This document shows positions 48,681 to 57,705 of a DNA stretch of 64,000 nucleotides, piece after piece. How positions within the stretch are numbered: the stretch's first letter is position 1; every line of letters begins with the position of its first letter. This DNA comes from CBDEGU01 sp965238045 (GTDB taxonomy: Bacteria; Acidobacteriota; Terriglobia; Bryobacterales; UBA6623). The notes below the pieces were generated by a model. It saw nothing but the letters and a program-made list of their open reading frames with translations. It had not been told where the DNA came from and made no database searches. A program made the position numbers and the translations under genes. The DNA is taken from assembly GCA_965238045.1 (NCBI GenBank), contig CBDEGU010000008.1, positions 248,001 to 312,000 of the forward strand, in the 5' to 3' direction.

Positions 48681-48899
48681 TCTCCTCGAATCACAGAGGA
48701 GACAGTAACCGCAAAGGCGGGTCTTCGGACGGCTCTCGAAAGTGGACATCCACCGCGAAGGGCTACGAGCGCAGTCGTGCACCATCACCGCGCGGCAAGA
48801 CCGCGCGAGAGAACCCTTCGCCCGGAACCGCCTGCAACTTCCGGCTGGGGCGGCTCGCCGGGATCACATAGTCGGAACGAGAGGCGTCTCTCACTTTTT
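48681..48899 (+). ncRNA. structured RNA candidate of unknown class
   Basis: Many perfect stems lie in order: TCTCCTC/GAGGAGA, CCGC-AAAG-GCGG, GTGG-ACAT-CCAC, then a closing helix GCGAAGGG/CCCTTCGC (48755-48762 with 48814-48821) that encloses ACGA/TCGT and CGCGCGG/CCGCGCG hairpins. A terminator-like hairpin with T5 ends it. It does not match the conserved motifs of RNase P, tmRNA, SRP or 6S RNA that I can recall. GC-rich DNA makes chance stems common, so this stays tentative. The direction is taken from the terminator. Confidence 0.3.
48879..48899 (+). terminator. terminator-like hairpin with T-run
   Basis: GAGAG-GCGT-CTCTC followed by ACTTTTTG. No annotated gene ends just before it, which is the reason for proposing an RNA gene upstream. 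Confidence 0.45.
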
Positions 48900-49231
48900 G
48901 AAAAAAAGATTGCGGTACTAGCAACGAAGCAACCAAGCACACAAGACGCGGGGCGAGCTAACGCCCCGCCCATCGCCACAAAATTCATCCCCAAAATCAA
49001 GAACTGCGGCACACCGTCCCAGCCCGGTACCGCGAAACCACCCTCCACCCTATCCCTCCATCGCCCAAGAACCATCACCCGACCCAACCCCAGCCTCTTT
49101 CGCCCCCTCCACGCTCGAATAAAAAGCTCTCAAATCCCGAAAAACCGGGCATAACCGGACAAATGACCCTCCTTCCGCCACAATTTCCGGCGCGCTGCCT
49201 GCTCGCCGGAATCGCTGATTTGGACCGTCTG

Positions 49232-49261
49232 TTGGCCTTTGGCGTCTTCCGGCGCTACAAT
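49232..49261 (+). promoter_or_regulatory. promoter of the aminotransferase gene
   Basis: TTGGCC (49232-49237), 18-base spacer and TACAAT (49256-49261), 37 bases before the ATG of the argD-like gene. Confidence 0.55.
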
Positions 49262-49298
49262 CTCAGTTTGACCTCCCAAGCACGCCCAGAGACACGCC

Positions 49299-50537
49299 AT
49301 GTCAGACAACCTTGCTGCGAATCCGGCTTCGGTCGTTGAACTAGAGAAAGAGCACCTGTTTCAGACCTACGGGCGCCAGCCGGTCGTGCTGGTTCGTGGA
49401 GAGGGCTGCGAGGTCTTTGACGCCGAGGGCAAGGCCTATCTCGACTTCGTCTCCGGCATCGGAGTCAACGCGCTCGGCCACGGGCATCCCCGCATCCTGA
49501 GGGCGATCTGCGACCAGGTGGGCAAGCTGGTCCACTGCTCGAATCTCTACTATCACCCCTACCAGGCGCCCCTGGCCGTCCGGCTGACGAAACTCAGCGG
49601 TCTCGACCGCGCCTATTTCTGCAACAGCGGCGCCGAAGCCGTCGAGACGGCGCTCAAAGTCGTCAAGGGCCATGGTCACGCACAGAGTCCCGCGAAGCAC
49701 GAGATCGTCGCCTTGAACGGATCGTTCGCCGGCCGCACACTCGGCGCCATCTCGGTAACCGGACAGCCGAACTATCGCGAACCGTTTGAACCGCTGATTC
49801 CCGGCGTGAAGTTCATCGATCCCAACGACGGGAAGGCTCTCGAAGCAGCGGTCTCCCAGCGCACCGCCGGCATCATCATGGAGCCGATTCTCGGCGAGGG
49901 CGGTATTGAAGAGATCGATCGCGATTTCGCCGCCAAGGCCGTCTCTCTGGCCAAGCAGCACAACGCGCTGGTTGTCTTCGACGAAATCCAGAGCGGCCTC
50001 GGCCGCACCGGCGAGTACTTTGCTTTCCAGCACTGGAATGTATCCAGCGCCGCCGAGGCCATTCGTCCTGATCTGGTTCTTCTCGCTAAGCCTCTTGGCG
50101 CGGGAGTGCCTATCGGGTGCGTCCTGGCGACCGATAGCGCCGCCGCGGTGCTCGGGCGCGGCATGCACGGCACCACCTTCGGAGGCAACGCGCTGGCCTG
50201 CCGCCTGGCCCTAGAATTTCTCGACATCCTCGATGAAATTCTGCCTGCGGTTCGCTCCACCGGCGAGTACTTCGCCGAGCGCCTGGCGGCCTTGACTTCA
50301 AAGTACGAATTCGTGGATGCTGTCAGGGGCCGGGGCCTCATGCGGGGCCTCAATCTCACGGTTCCCGGAGCCTGGGCCGTGCCCGCGTTACTCGAAAAGG
50401 GCTTCTTGATCAACTGCACTGCCGGAACCGTGCTGCGCTTTCTGCCGCCCTACGTGATTGCGCCGAAACAGATCGACCAGCTCATTGAAGCGCTCGACGC
50501 AGTCTTCGAGCAGGGTCCTCCCGAGTCCGGCGATTGA
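49299..50537 (+). CDS. argD: class III aminotransferase, acetylornithine aminotransferase type
   Basis: 412 residues. PLP enzyme of the acetylornithine/succinyldiaminopimelate group: YLDFVSGIGVNALGHGHP near the N-terminus, SGAEAVETALKVVKG, the VFDEIQSGLGRTG motif with Asp 228 that holds the pyridine nitrogen, and Lys 264 in LLAKPLGAGVPIG as the Schiff-base lysine, then GMHGTTFGGNALACR. It would transfer the amino group between N-acetylornithine and glutamate in arginine synthesis; an ornithine or GABA substrate cannot be excluded. It stands alone with its own promoter; no other arg genes are nearby. Confidence 0.85.
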   Translation: MSDNLAANPASVVELEKEHLFQTYGRQPVVLVRGEGCEVFDAEGKAYLDFVSGIGVNALGHGHPRILRAICDQVGKLVHCSNLYYHPYQAPLAVRLTKLSGLDRAYFCNSGAEAVETALKVVKGHGHAQSPAKHEIVALNGSFAGRTLGAISVTGQPNYREPFEPLIPGVKFIDPNDGKALEAAVSQRTAGIIMEPILGEGGIEEIDRDFAAKAVSLAKQHNALVVFDEIQSGLGRTGEYFAFQHWNVSSAAEAIRPDLVLLAKPLGAGVPIGCVLATDSAAAVLGRGMHGTTFGGNALACRLALEFLDILDEILPAVRSTGEYFAERLAALTSKYEFVDAVRGRGLMRGLNLTVPGAWAVPALLEKGFLINCTAGTVLRFLPPYVIAPKQIDQLIEALDAVFEQGPPESGD

Positions 50538-50706
50538 GCTTTGCGCCCCGGCTGGTTCCGGTCAAGACTTCCGGTGGCAGGCTCGCTGAAATATCGACCC
50601 ATGCCACCAAGGCTCAGTGGTGCATAAATTCTTTAATACAGCCCCTCTCTGCAGCCCCGCCAATTGGCCGTTTTGAAAGAAAATTAACAAGATCTGGAAA
50701 TAGCTA

Positions 50707-50734
50707 TTGACTTAACCACTAGATGAGGTACACT
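50707..50734 (+). promoter_or_regulatory. promoter of the ribonucleotide reductase gene
   Basis: TTGACT (50707-50712), 16-base spacer, TACACT (50729-50734). The transcript would have a leader of about 130 bases. The leader has short stems (for example ACGGGCG/CGCCGT) but no B12-box was found. The rest of the argD-nrdJ gap is AT-richer and empty. Confidence 0.6.
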
Positions 50735-50874
50735 ATTGGAACGTCGCTAGTCAACATCCGCACCGTAGTAAGTTCATGCTTCTACCGGGCGAGTAGGTAG
50801 CGATCCCGCACATAGTACTGGGTGATTACTAACCTACGATACGGGCGCTTCGCCGTGTCGTCGGAGGGAGAAGC

Positions 50875-53676
50875 ATGGGCGAAATTAGTGTGGAGCTAGC
50901 CGCGAAAGTCGATGAGATTTCATCACGTGCGGAACCCCGCGAGGGTCTGGCTTTCCCTCGCCACTTCACTACCGATCTGGAAGCGGGCCAGACACCCTAC
51001 GACGCTCTGAAGTGGGAGCAGCGTACGGCATCCATCGCCAACGAAAAAGGCGAAGTCATCTTTGAACAGGGCGACGTTGAGATGCCCGAGGGCTGGTCGC
51101 AGACCGCCACCAATATTGTTGTCAGCAAGTATTTTCACGGACGGGCCGGTATGCCCGAACGTGAAAACAGCCTGCGTCAGCTGGTTCATCGGGTGGTCGA
51201 CACCATCGCCGATTGGGGCGCGGCTGGAGGGTATTTTGCCGGTGCCGGCGACGCGGAAAACTTTCGCGACGAACTAGCCCACCTGATGCTTACCCAGAAG
51301 GCAAGCTTCAACTCGCCGGTCTGGTTCAACGTGGGCGTGAAAGAGAGCCGGGGCTACGGCTTCGCCTGGGACCGCGCGACCGACACCGTGAAAGCGCTTG
51401 ACGCCAACTCCCATCGGCCGCAGTGCTCGGCCTGCTTCATCATCTCGGCCGGCGACACGATGGAATCGATCATGGATCTCGCCAAAACCGAGGGCATGCT
51501 CTTTAAGTGGGGTTCGGGGACGGGCTCGAATCTTTCGAAAATTCGTGAAGAAGACGCTCTGCTCCGCGGCGGCGGACGGGCTTCGGGCCCGGTCTCGTTC
51601 ATGAAGGGCTTTGACGCCTTCGCCGGAGTGATCAAGTCCGGCGGCAAGACACGGCGCGCCGCGAAGATGGTCATCCTGAACGCCGACCATCCCGACATCA
51701 AGAAATTCATCTGGTGTAAGGCCTCGGAAGAACGCAAGGCATGGGCCTTGATCGACGCCGGCTACGATTCCTCGATCGACGGCGACGCCTATGCCTCGAT
51801 CTTCTTTCAGAACGCCAACAACTCCGTCCGCGCGACCGACGAGTTCATGCTGGCGGCAGCCAAGGATCAGGACTGGTGGACCCGCTCGGTCAACAACGAT
51901 CAGCCGAAGGACCGCCACAAGGCGAAGGACCTGCTGCGGCAAATCGCCGAAGCCACCCATCAATGCGGCGATCCGGGCATGCAGTTCGACACGACGGTCA
52001 ATCGCTGGCATCCGTGCAGGAACACCGACCGCATCAATGCTTCCAACCCTTGCTCGGAATACATGTTCCTCGACGACTCGGCCTGCAACCTGGCGTCGAT
52101 CAATTTGATCCGCTTCAAGAAGCCGGCGGGCGAGTTCGACGTGGAAGGTTTCCGGCACGCGGTCGATACGCTGATCCTGGCGCAAGAGATTCTGGTAAGC
52201 AACGCCAGCTACCCGACCGAGCCGGTCGCCCGGAATTCCCAGGACTACCGTCCGCTCGGACTCGGCTACGCCAACCTCGGCGCGCTGCTCATGTCGATGG
52301 GCGTGGCCTACGACAGCGACGAAGGCCGCGATGTCGCCGCGGCGCTCACCTCGGTCATGTGCGGGCAAGCCTATCTCACCAGCGCCCGGATTGCCGAAGC
52401 CATCGGCCCGTTCGGCGGCTACAAGAAGAACCGTGAACCCTTCCTCGAGGTCATCGGCCTGCATCGCGACGCGGCCCGCCGGCTGAGCGGAGATCGTGTG
52501 CAGCCCGCGCTCCATCAGGAGGCGCAAAGCTGCTGGGAAGACGCTCATAAGATGGGCAGTGCGCATGGCTTCCGTAACGCGCAGGTCACCGTCATCGCGC
52601 CGACCGGAACGATCGGTTTCATGATGGATTGCGACACCACGGGCATCGAGCCCGAGCTGGCCCTGGTCAAGCACAAGAAGCTGGTCGGCGGCGGTGTCAT
52701 CAAGATTGTCAATCTCACCGTGCCTTCGGCGCTGCTGAAGCTCGGCTACACGCCCAAGCAGATGGACGAAATCGTCGGCCACATCGACTCCACCGGGACG
52801 ATCGAGGGAGCGCCTCATATCAAGGAGGAGCACCTGCCGGTATTTGATTGCAGCTTCCGGGCGCCCAATGGCGAGCGCTCGATCCACTACCTGGGCCACC
52901 TGAAAATGATGGCCGCCGTACAGCCGTTCATCTCCGGCGCGATCTCGAAGACCATCAATATGCCCGAGGAATCCACGGTCGATGAGATCGCCGACGCCTA
53001 TGTGGAAGCCTGGAAGCTGGGTCTCAAGGCGGTTGCCGTCTACCGCGACGGATCGAAACGCACTCAGCCGCTCAATGCCGGCGGCACGGACACGAGCACT
53101 CTGACCCCGCAAGCCGCGGTTGAGGAAAAGATCGTCTACCGGCCCATGCGCCGCAAGCTCGCGGACGAACGCCAATCGCTCACTCACAAGTTCTCAGTCG
53201 GCGGGCACGAGGGTTATATTACCGCGGGCCTCTATGCCGACGGCACGCCGGGTGAGATCTTCATACGGATGGCCAAGGAAGGCTCCACGATCAGCGGGCT
53301 GATGGACAGCTTCGCGACGGCGGTTTCGATGGCCTTGCAGTACGGTGTGCCCCTCAAGGTGCTCGTGGACAAGTTCCAGCACGTTCGCTTCGAGCCCAGC
53401 GGATGGACCGGATCGTCCGAAATTCCCTATGCCAAATCGATCATGGATTATATTTTCCGGTGGCTTGGCATCCGGTTCATCTCACCCGATTACGCGCAGA
53501 CCGAGGCGGGCGAGACGCCTCGGCTGCGGCCCACCGAATCTGAATCACAGCAGCAGCTAGATTTCCAGCCCGTTACGCTCGATGCGCCGTTCTGTGCCGA
53601 GTGCGGCTCGATGATGACCGTGAACGGCAGCTGCTACAAATGCGAGAACTGCGGCTCAACATCTGGCTGCAGTTAG
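50875..53676 (+). CDS. nrdJ: adenosylcobalamin-dependent (class II) ribonucleotide reductase
   Basis: 933 residues, reducing ribonucleotides to deoxyribonucleotides for DNA synthesis with a B12-derived radical. GGAGGGAGA lies four bases before the ATG. The family layout is complete: RPQCSACFIISAGDTMESIM with the first redox Cys, NASNPCSEYMFLDDSACNLA with the finger-loop Cys region, VTVIAPTGTIGFMMDCDTTG, then a C-terminal domain and the terminal Cys cluster CAECGSMMTVNGSCYKCENC that re-reduces the active site or binds zinc. Class II enzymes work with or without oxygen. A strong terminator follows. Confidence 0.95.
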   Translation: MGEISVELAAKVDEISSRAEPREGLAFPRHFTTDLEAGQTPYDALKWEQRTASIANEKGEVIFEQGDVEMPEGWSQTATNIVVSKYFHGRAGMPERENSLRQLVHRVVDTIADWGAAGGYFAGAGDAENFRDELAHLMLTQKASFNSPVWFNVGVKESRGYGFAWDRATDTVKALDANSHRPQCSACFIISAGDTMESIMDLAKTEGMLFKWGSGTGSNLSKIREEDALLRGGGRASGPVSFMKGFDAFAGVIKSGGKTRRAAKMVILNADHPDIKKFIWCKASEERKAWALIDAGYDSSIDGDAYASIFFQNANNSVRATDEFMLAAAKDQDWWTRSVNNDQPKDRHKAKDLLRQIAEATHQCGDPGMQFDTTVNRWHPCRNTDRINASNPCSEYMFLDDSACNLASINLIRFKKPAGEFDVEGFRHAVDTLILAQEILVSNASYPTEPVARNSQDYRPLGLGYANLGALLMSMGVAYDSDEGRDVAAALTSVMCGQAYLTSARIAEAIGPFGGYKKNREPFLEVIGLHRDAARRLSGDRVQPALHQEAQSCWEDAHKMGSAHGFRNAQVTVIAPTGTIGFMMDCDTTGIEPELALVKHKKLVGGGVIKIVNLTVPSALLKLGYTPKQMDEIVGHIDSTGTIEGAPHIKEEHLPVFDCSFRAPNGERSIHYLGHLKMMAAVQPFISGAISKTINMPEESTVDEIADAYVEAWKLGLKAVAVYRDGSKRTQPLNAGGTDTSTLTPQAAVEEKIVYRPMRRKLADERQSLTHKFSVGGHEGYITAGLYADGTPGEIFIRMAKEGSTISGLMDSFATAVSMALQYGVPLKVLVDKFQHVRFEPSGWTGSSEIPYAKSIMDYIFRWLGIRFISPDYAQTEAGETPRLRPTESESQQQLDFQPVTLDAPFCAECGSMMTVNGSCYKCENCGSTSGCS

Positions 53677-53707
53677 TGGATGTATCGTTGGATGTGTTCC
53701 TCCTTTG

Positions 53708-53754
53708 CCCGGGAGGGAGTTCTTGAGTCCAAGGATCTCTCTCCCGGGATTTTT
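53708..53754 (+). terminator. intrinsic terminator after nrdJ
   Basis: Arms CCCGGGAGGGAG (53708-53719) and CTCTCTCCCGGG (53737-53748), 11 of 12 paired, followed by ATTTTT. Confidence 0.8.
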
Positions 53755-53943
53755 CGGCGCCCCGCGGGTTGTCTCCCGCCCCGTTCCCGAGCCTGTCTCT
53801 TTGAGGTATCATCAACCCGAATCGCCGCTCGGAGCCGCAAGCTTTAGCCCGCGGCGGTCGATGGCGAATCAAGTGATGCATCGGCAAGGGCCGCTGTCGG
53901 GCTCGGCATTCTTGCCCACAAACTATTCGCGCTGGAGAGCGCC

Positions 53944-55368
53944 ATGACGTTCGGAAACCAAACCCGCATTTCTCACCACCTGACGACCGAAGCACATGAC
54001 AGGCCCGCCATTACTTCGTTGCGCTTGCTCGCCGTGCTCAACGTACTGTCAAGTACGCCTGCGCTCGTCAAGCGGCGCGCGCCTCGTACTGACGGGCCTC
54101 TCACGCGCTTCGCTTCGCCACGTGGTGAGAAAAGCGGGCTAACCCGCTGGCTTCTCTTGTTGGTTCTCGCCGCCGCCGCGATCGTGCCGCGACACGCCGC
54201 AGCGGCGAATGGGGCGGCTCGAGCGCCGGCCGCCTGGCCCATGCATACGATTGACGACTCCTCCCGAGGCGCCGACGGCGTTCGCCTGCGCGATGTCAAC
54301 GGGGATGGACTGCCCGACATTGCCACGGGCTGGGAAGAAGGCGGACGCGTGCGTATCTATCTGAACCCGGGTCCGCGCAAGGTGCGCGAGCCCTGGCCGG
54401 CGGTTACCGTCGGAGAGGTCGCCTCGCCAGAGGACGCCGTCTTCGCCGATCTCGACGGCGATGGCGCCGCCGATGTGGTGAGTTCGTGTGAAGGCAAGAC
54501 TCGCACGATCTTTTTCCACTGGGCTCCCTCAGAGAAAGAGCGCTACCTGGACCCGGCCGCCTGGAAGACCCAAGCTCTGAGCCCGTCGGCCGGCATGACG
54601 CAGTGGATGTTCGCGCTGCCCTTGTCGATTGATGGGAAAAACGGGATCGATCTGGTGGCGGGAGCCAAAGGCGAAGACGCCCAGATCGGCTGGTGGGAAT
54701 CCCCGAGGGATCCTCGTGACGTGAAGGCCTGGAAGTGGCATCCGCTCTACGATGCCGGCTGGATCATGTCGCTCGCCGCCCACGATATGGATGGCGACGG
54801 AGATCTCGACGTGGTGGCTTCGGACCGCTACAGCAAGACGAGCGGCAGCCTGTGGCTGGAGAATCCCGGCCCGGAACGTGCCGCCAAGGGCCGCTGGCGA
54901 GAGCATCGCATCGGAGCCGCGGGCGGCCATGTGATGTTTCTCAAAGTGGCCGATCTCGACCAAGACGGACTCGACGATGTGGTCGTGACGACGAGGGACC
55001 GCAAGGTGGTCTACCACCGGCGCACTCAGGCTTCTCCCGTCCGTTGGGAGTCCCACGAGATCCCGTTCGAACCGAACACCGGAACAGGCAAGGGCGTCGC
55101 GGCCGCTGATATCGATCTCGACGGCAAGACCGATCTTGTGCTGACTTTCTCGAACGCGAAGGAAGACAAGACGGCCGTCACGTGGCTTTCCTATCGCGGC
55201 TCTCCAACGAATTCCGGCTGGAGCGCCCATGAGATTGGCGGACGGGCCGGCATCAAATTCGACCGCATCGAGATGCTCGACCTCGACCAGGACGGCGACC
55301 TCGACCTCATCACCTGCGAGGAACGCGACAACCTGGGAGTCATCTGGTACGAAAATCCAACCCGCTGA
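53944..55368 (+). CDS. exported FG-GAP/VCBS-repeat protein with a repeat element inserted before its signal peptide
   Basis: 474 residues as read. ATG 53944 has GGAGA six bases upstream, but codons 7-65 come from MITE-like copy C, and the signal peptide core (TRWLLLLVLAAAAIVPRHAA) comes only afterwards. Removing the 176-bp element plus 4 bp gives MTFGN(L/Q)TRWLLLLVLAAAA, a normal signal peptide, and keeps the frame. The mature protein has FG-GAP/VCBS-type propeller repeats with Asp-rich calcium loops such as DVNGDGLPDIATG, DLDGDGAADVVSS, DMDGDGDLDVVAS and DLDQDGDLDLITC. Such propellers act in surface binding. Whether the displaced signal still works, or translation starts at GTG 54034 inside the element, is open. 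Confidence 0.75.
   Translation: MTFGNQTRISHHLTTEAHDRPAITSLRLLAVLNVLSSTPALVKRRAPRTDGPLTRFASPRGEKSGLTRWLLLLVLAAAAIVPRHAAAANGAARAPAAWPMHTIDDSSRGADGVRLRDVNGDGLPDIATGWEEGGRVRIYLNPGPRKVREPWPAVTVGEVASPEDAVFADLDGDGAADVVSSCEGKTRTIFFHWAPSEKERYLDPAAWKTQALSPSAGMTQWMFALPLSIDGKNGIDLVAGAKGEDAQIGWWESPRDPRDVKAWKWHPLYDAGWIMSLAAHDMDGDGDLDVVASDRYSKTSGSLWLENPGPERAAKGRWREHRIGAAGGHVMFLKVADLDQDGLDDVVVTTRDRKVVYHRRTQASPVRWESHEIPFEPNTGTGKGVAAADIDLDGKTDLVLTFSNAKEDKTAVTWLSYRGSPTNSGWSAHEIGGRAGIKFDRIEMLDLDQDGDLDLITCEERDNLGVIWYENPTR
53963..54138 (-). repeat. MITE-like palindromic element, copy C (reverse orientation)
   Basis: A 176-bp copy aligning with the reverse complement of copies A and B, including the shared GCAGGCGTACTTGACAGTAC segment. 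Flanks are CAAA (53959-53962) and CTAA (54139-54142), a 4-bp duplication with one mismatch. It lies inside the coding frame of the FG-GAP gene and is open in that frame for its whole length. Confidence 0.85.
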
Positions 55369-55496
55369 CGCGGAGCTCGGCGGGGCCGGCCGCGCGCGGG
55401 CTAGGCTATTACGTTACGGCGGGGTTGCCCTCGCATGAACCCTCTTGGAATCTGTCCGCGGGAACGGCTGCCTAGAAAACCAGGAGATACTTCACC

Positions 55497-56663
55497 ATGG
55501 CGAAACGGTTGCGTGTCGGCATCATCGGATATGGATTCATGGGCCGGGCTCACTCGAATGCCTACAAGCGGCTGAATGACTTCTTTCAGGTCGAACACCG
55601 GCCGGTGTTGAAAGCCTGCTGCGCGCGGACCGCGGAGAAGGCCCAGGCCTTTGCCGCCAACTGGGGCTATGAGCGCGCCGAGACCGACTGGCGGCGGCTC
55701 ATCGAGGCCGATGATATCGATCTGATCGACATCGCCGCGCCGAATCACCTGCACCACGACATCGCCATCGCGGCGGCGGCGGCGGGCAAGATGGTGTTTT
55801 GCGAAAAGCCGCTGGCGATGAACGTCGCCGAGGCCGAGGTGATGACCGCCGCGGTGGAGCAAGCCGGCGTGGCGAATATGGTCTGGTACAACTATCGCCG
55901 CGTGCCCTCGATCGCGCTGGCGAAGCAGATCGTCGACGAGGGGCGCATCGGCCGGCCCTTCCACTACCGCGCGGTCTACCTGCAGGACTGGACGATCGCC
56001 GAGGATGTGCCCCAGGGCGGCGCGGCCCTCTGGCGGCTGGACGCGAAAGCGGCCGGGTCGGGCGTAACCGGCGACCTGCTGGCTCATTCCATCGACAGCG
56101 CCATGTGGCTGAACGGTGCAATCACACGGGTGACAGCGAAAACCGAGACGTTCATCAAGCAGCGCCGCCATGTCGAGAGCGGCGAGCTCGAGCCGGTGAC
56201 GATTGACGATGCTTGCATGTTTCTCGCCGAGTTCGCCAACGGGTCGATGGGTACATTCGAGTCGACTCGCTACGCCCGCGGGCGCAAGAACTACAACGCT
56301 TTCGAACTCAACGGCGCCGATGGGAGCATCTATTTTGACCTTGAGGAACCGGAATACTTGCAGTTCTTCGAATACACCCGGAAAGAGTCGGGAAAGAAAA
56401 TGGAGGATCACCTCACCGGGTGGCGGAAGATTCACGTTACGAATTTCGAACATCCCTATATGGATAAGTACTGGGTGCCGGGCACCTGCATCGGCTACGA
56501 ACACACGTTTCTCAACGCGCTGGCGGACTTCGTGATCGGGCTGGAAAGCGGCAAGCCGGTTCAACCGGATTTCCGCAATGCCTTGCAGACGCAGAAGGTC
56601 TGCGACGCGGTGCTTGATTCGGCCGCGGGGGGACGGTGGCTCGACACCGGAGTGGAACTGTGA
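55497..56663 (+). CDS. Gfo/Idh/MocA family oxidoreductase
   Basis: 388 residues, cytoplasmic. Rossmann start VGIIGYGFMGRAHSNAYKRL with a regular GxGxxG, the family motif CEKPLAMN, and MVWYNYRRVPSIALAKQI, GVTGDLLAHSIDSAMWLNG with the conserved His/Asp helix. GGAGA lies about 14 bases before the ATG. Closest to the inositol/sugar dehydrogenase-like subgroup, NAD(P)-dependent oxidation of a sugar derivative being the expected reaction. It follows the FG-GAP gene by about 130 bases on the same strand and is a different subtype from the two enzymes near 18-21 kb. Confidence 0.88.
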   Translation: MAKRLRVGIIGYGFMGRAHSNAYKRLNDFFQVEHRPVLKACCARTAEKAQAFAANWGYERAETDWRRLIEADDIDLIDIAAPNHLHHDIAIAAAAAGKMVFCEKPLAMNVAEAEVMTAAVEQAGVANMVWYNYRRVPSIALAKQIVDEGRIGRPFHYRAVYLQDWTIAEDVPQGGAALWRLDAKAAGSGVTGDLLAHSIDSAMWLNGAITRVTAKTETFIKQRRHVESGELEPVTIDDACMFLAEFANGSMGTFESTRYARGRKNYNAFELNGADGSIYFDLEEPEYLQFFEYTRKESGKKMEDHLTGWRKIHVTNFEHPYMDKYWVPGTCIGYEHTFLNALADFVIGLESGKPVQPDFRNALQTQKVCDAVLDSAAGGRWLDTGVEL

Positions 56664-56727
56664 GGAGGCGCTCTTCCGCCGCTTGCGACCCCTCCGGATG
56701 CCCGATCCCCTGCCCTGACGCGGCTTG

Positions 56728-57678
56728 ATGCCTTTTAATGAGAGGGTGAAGCGGTTGGGGTGCGGGGTCTTGTTTGCAGGGTGGCTTCTCCTATGGTTTG
56801 CTGCGTGGTTTGGGCCGGGGCCGGCTCTCCTTGGCGCGGCGGAAGCGAAGGCGGGGCCGGGCGGCCCCGCCCTGTTGGGCTCCGCTCGCGCGGCTTCCCC
56901 GCAAGCCACGCTCGGCGAGGAGCCCTTCCCCGAAAAAATCCAAGATGCCTCTGGGGAGGATCGAGACAAGGAAGAGCGCGGCTGTAACAGTTCCTCGGTC
57001 TCCTTCGACGGATCGTTGACGAACGACAACCGGCGAACGACCGGGCTGGTGCTCTCCCAAGGAGGCTACTTGCCTCCCGTGCAGCAGAGCCTTTTCGTCG
57101 GACGCATCGAAAACATTCGTTGCGAGCGAATCCATCTCGAAGGCTTGGTGTGGTATTCGCTTCACGACGTGTCGGCGTTCAAGGAGAAGCGCTTCCAGGG
57201 CCGTGCGATTTACGAACCGTTCTCGGACGTTTCCATCTACGGGGGGCTGGCCTACTACGACAATGCGGCGGGCCTGTTTACGGCGACGTCATCGTACCTG
57301 ATCGGGGGGGTCGAGTACCCCACGTTCTGGGGAGTGAGATTCAGCGCCGACTACCTGCGTGATATCCGCGAGAACGGCGACTGGCTGACGGTGATGCTGA
57401 CAAAGCGTTACCGGCTCGGCGCGACCGAGAGCGGCGCGGTATTCAGCTATCTACACGGGTTCGGCGCCACGGGCACGCGCTCACTTCCCGGCGATATCGA
57501 CACGCCAAGCATGACCGGCATTCCAAGCGTGTTCTACCGCGCGCTGCTCGAGATCGAGGACGGTCCGGTGGTGTGGTACGCCGAAGCCAGTCCGCACGTG
57601 AGTTTCGTCAGCCGCGCGACCGGGGTGCCGAAGCATCATTTTCGACTTGCGGTGGGGCTGCGGATGTCGTTTCCTTGA
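56728..57678 (+). CDS. exported beta-barrel-like protein of unknown function
   Basis: 316 residues. The N-terminus has a hydrophobic export signal (GVLFAGWLLLWFAAWFGPGP) followed by a Gly/Ala/Pro-rich, low-complexity stretch up to about residue 90. The rest alternates polar and aromatic residues in short strands (IYGGLAYYDNAAG, WGVRFSADYLRDI, HHFRLAVGLRMSFP) as in outer-membrane barrels, ending in Phe-Pro. No family is recognised. The ATG follows directly on a TTG that could also serve; no ribosome site is clear. Confidence 0.6.
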   Translation: MPFNERVKRLGCGVLFAGWLLLWFAAWFGPGPALLGAAEAKAGPGGPALLGSARAASPQATLGEEPFPEKIQDASGEDRDKEERGCNSSSVSFDGSLTNDNRRTTGLVLSQGGYLPPVQQSLFVGRIENIRCERIHLEGLVWYSLHDVSAFKEKRFQGRAIYEPFSDVSIYGGLAYYDNAAGLFTATSSYLIGGVEYPTFWGVRFSADYLRDIRENGDWLTVMLTKRYRLGATESGAVFSYLHGFGATGTRSLPGDIDTPSMTGIPSVFYRALLEIEDGPVVWYAEASPHVSFVSRATGVPKHHFRLAVGLRMSFP

Positions 57679-57705
57679 TTGCGGCGGGGGCGCTGGGCGG
57701 GGTGT

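Noticed and set aside
50742..50874. Cobalamin riboswitch before nrdJ
   Set aside because: The leader is too short and no B12-box-like motif is visible.
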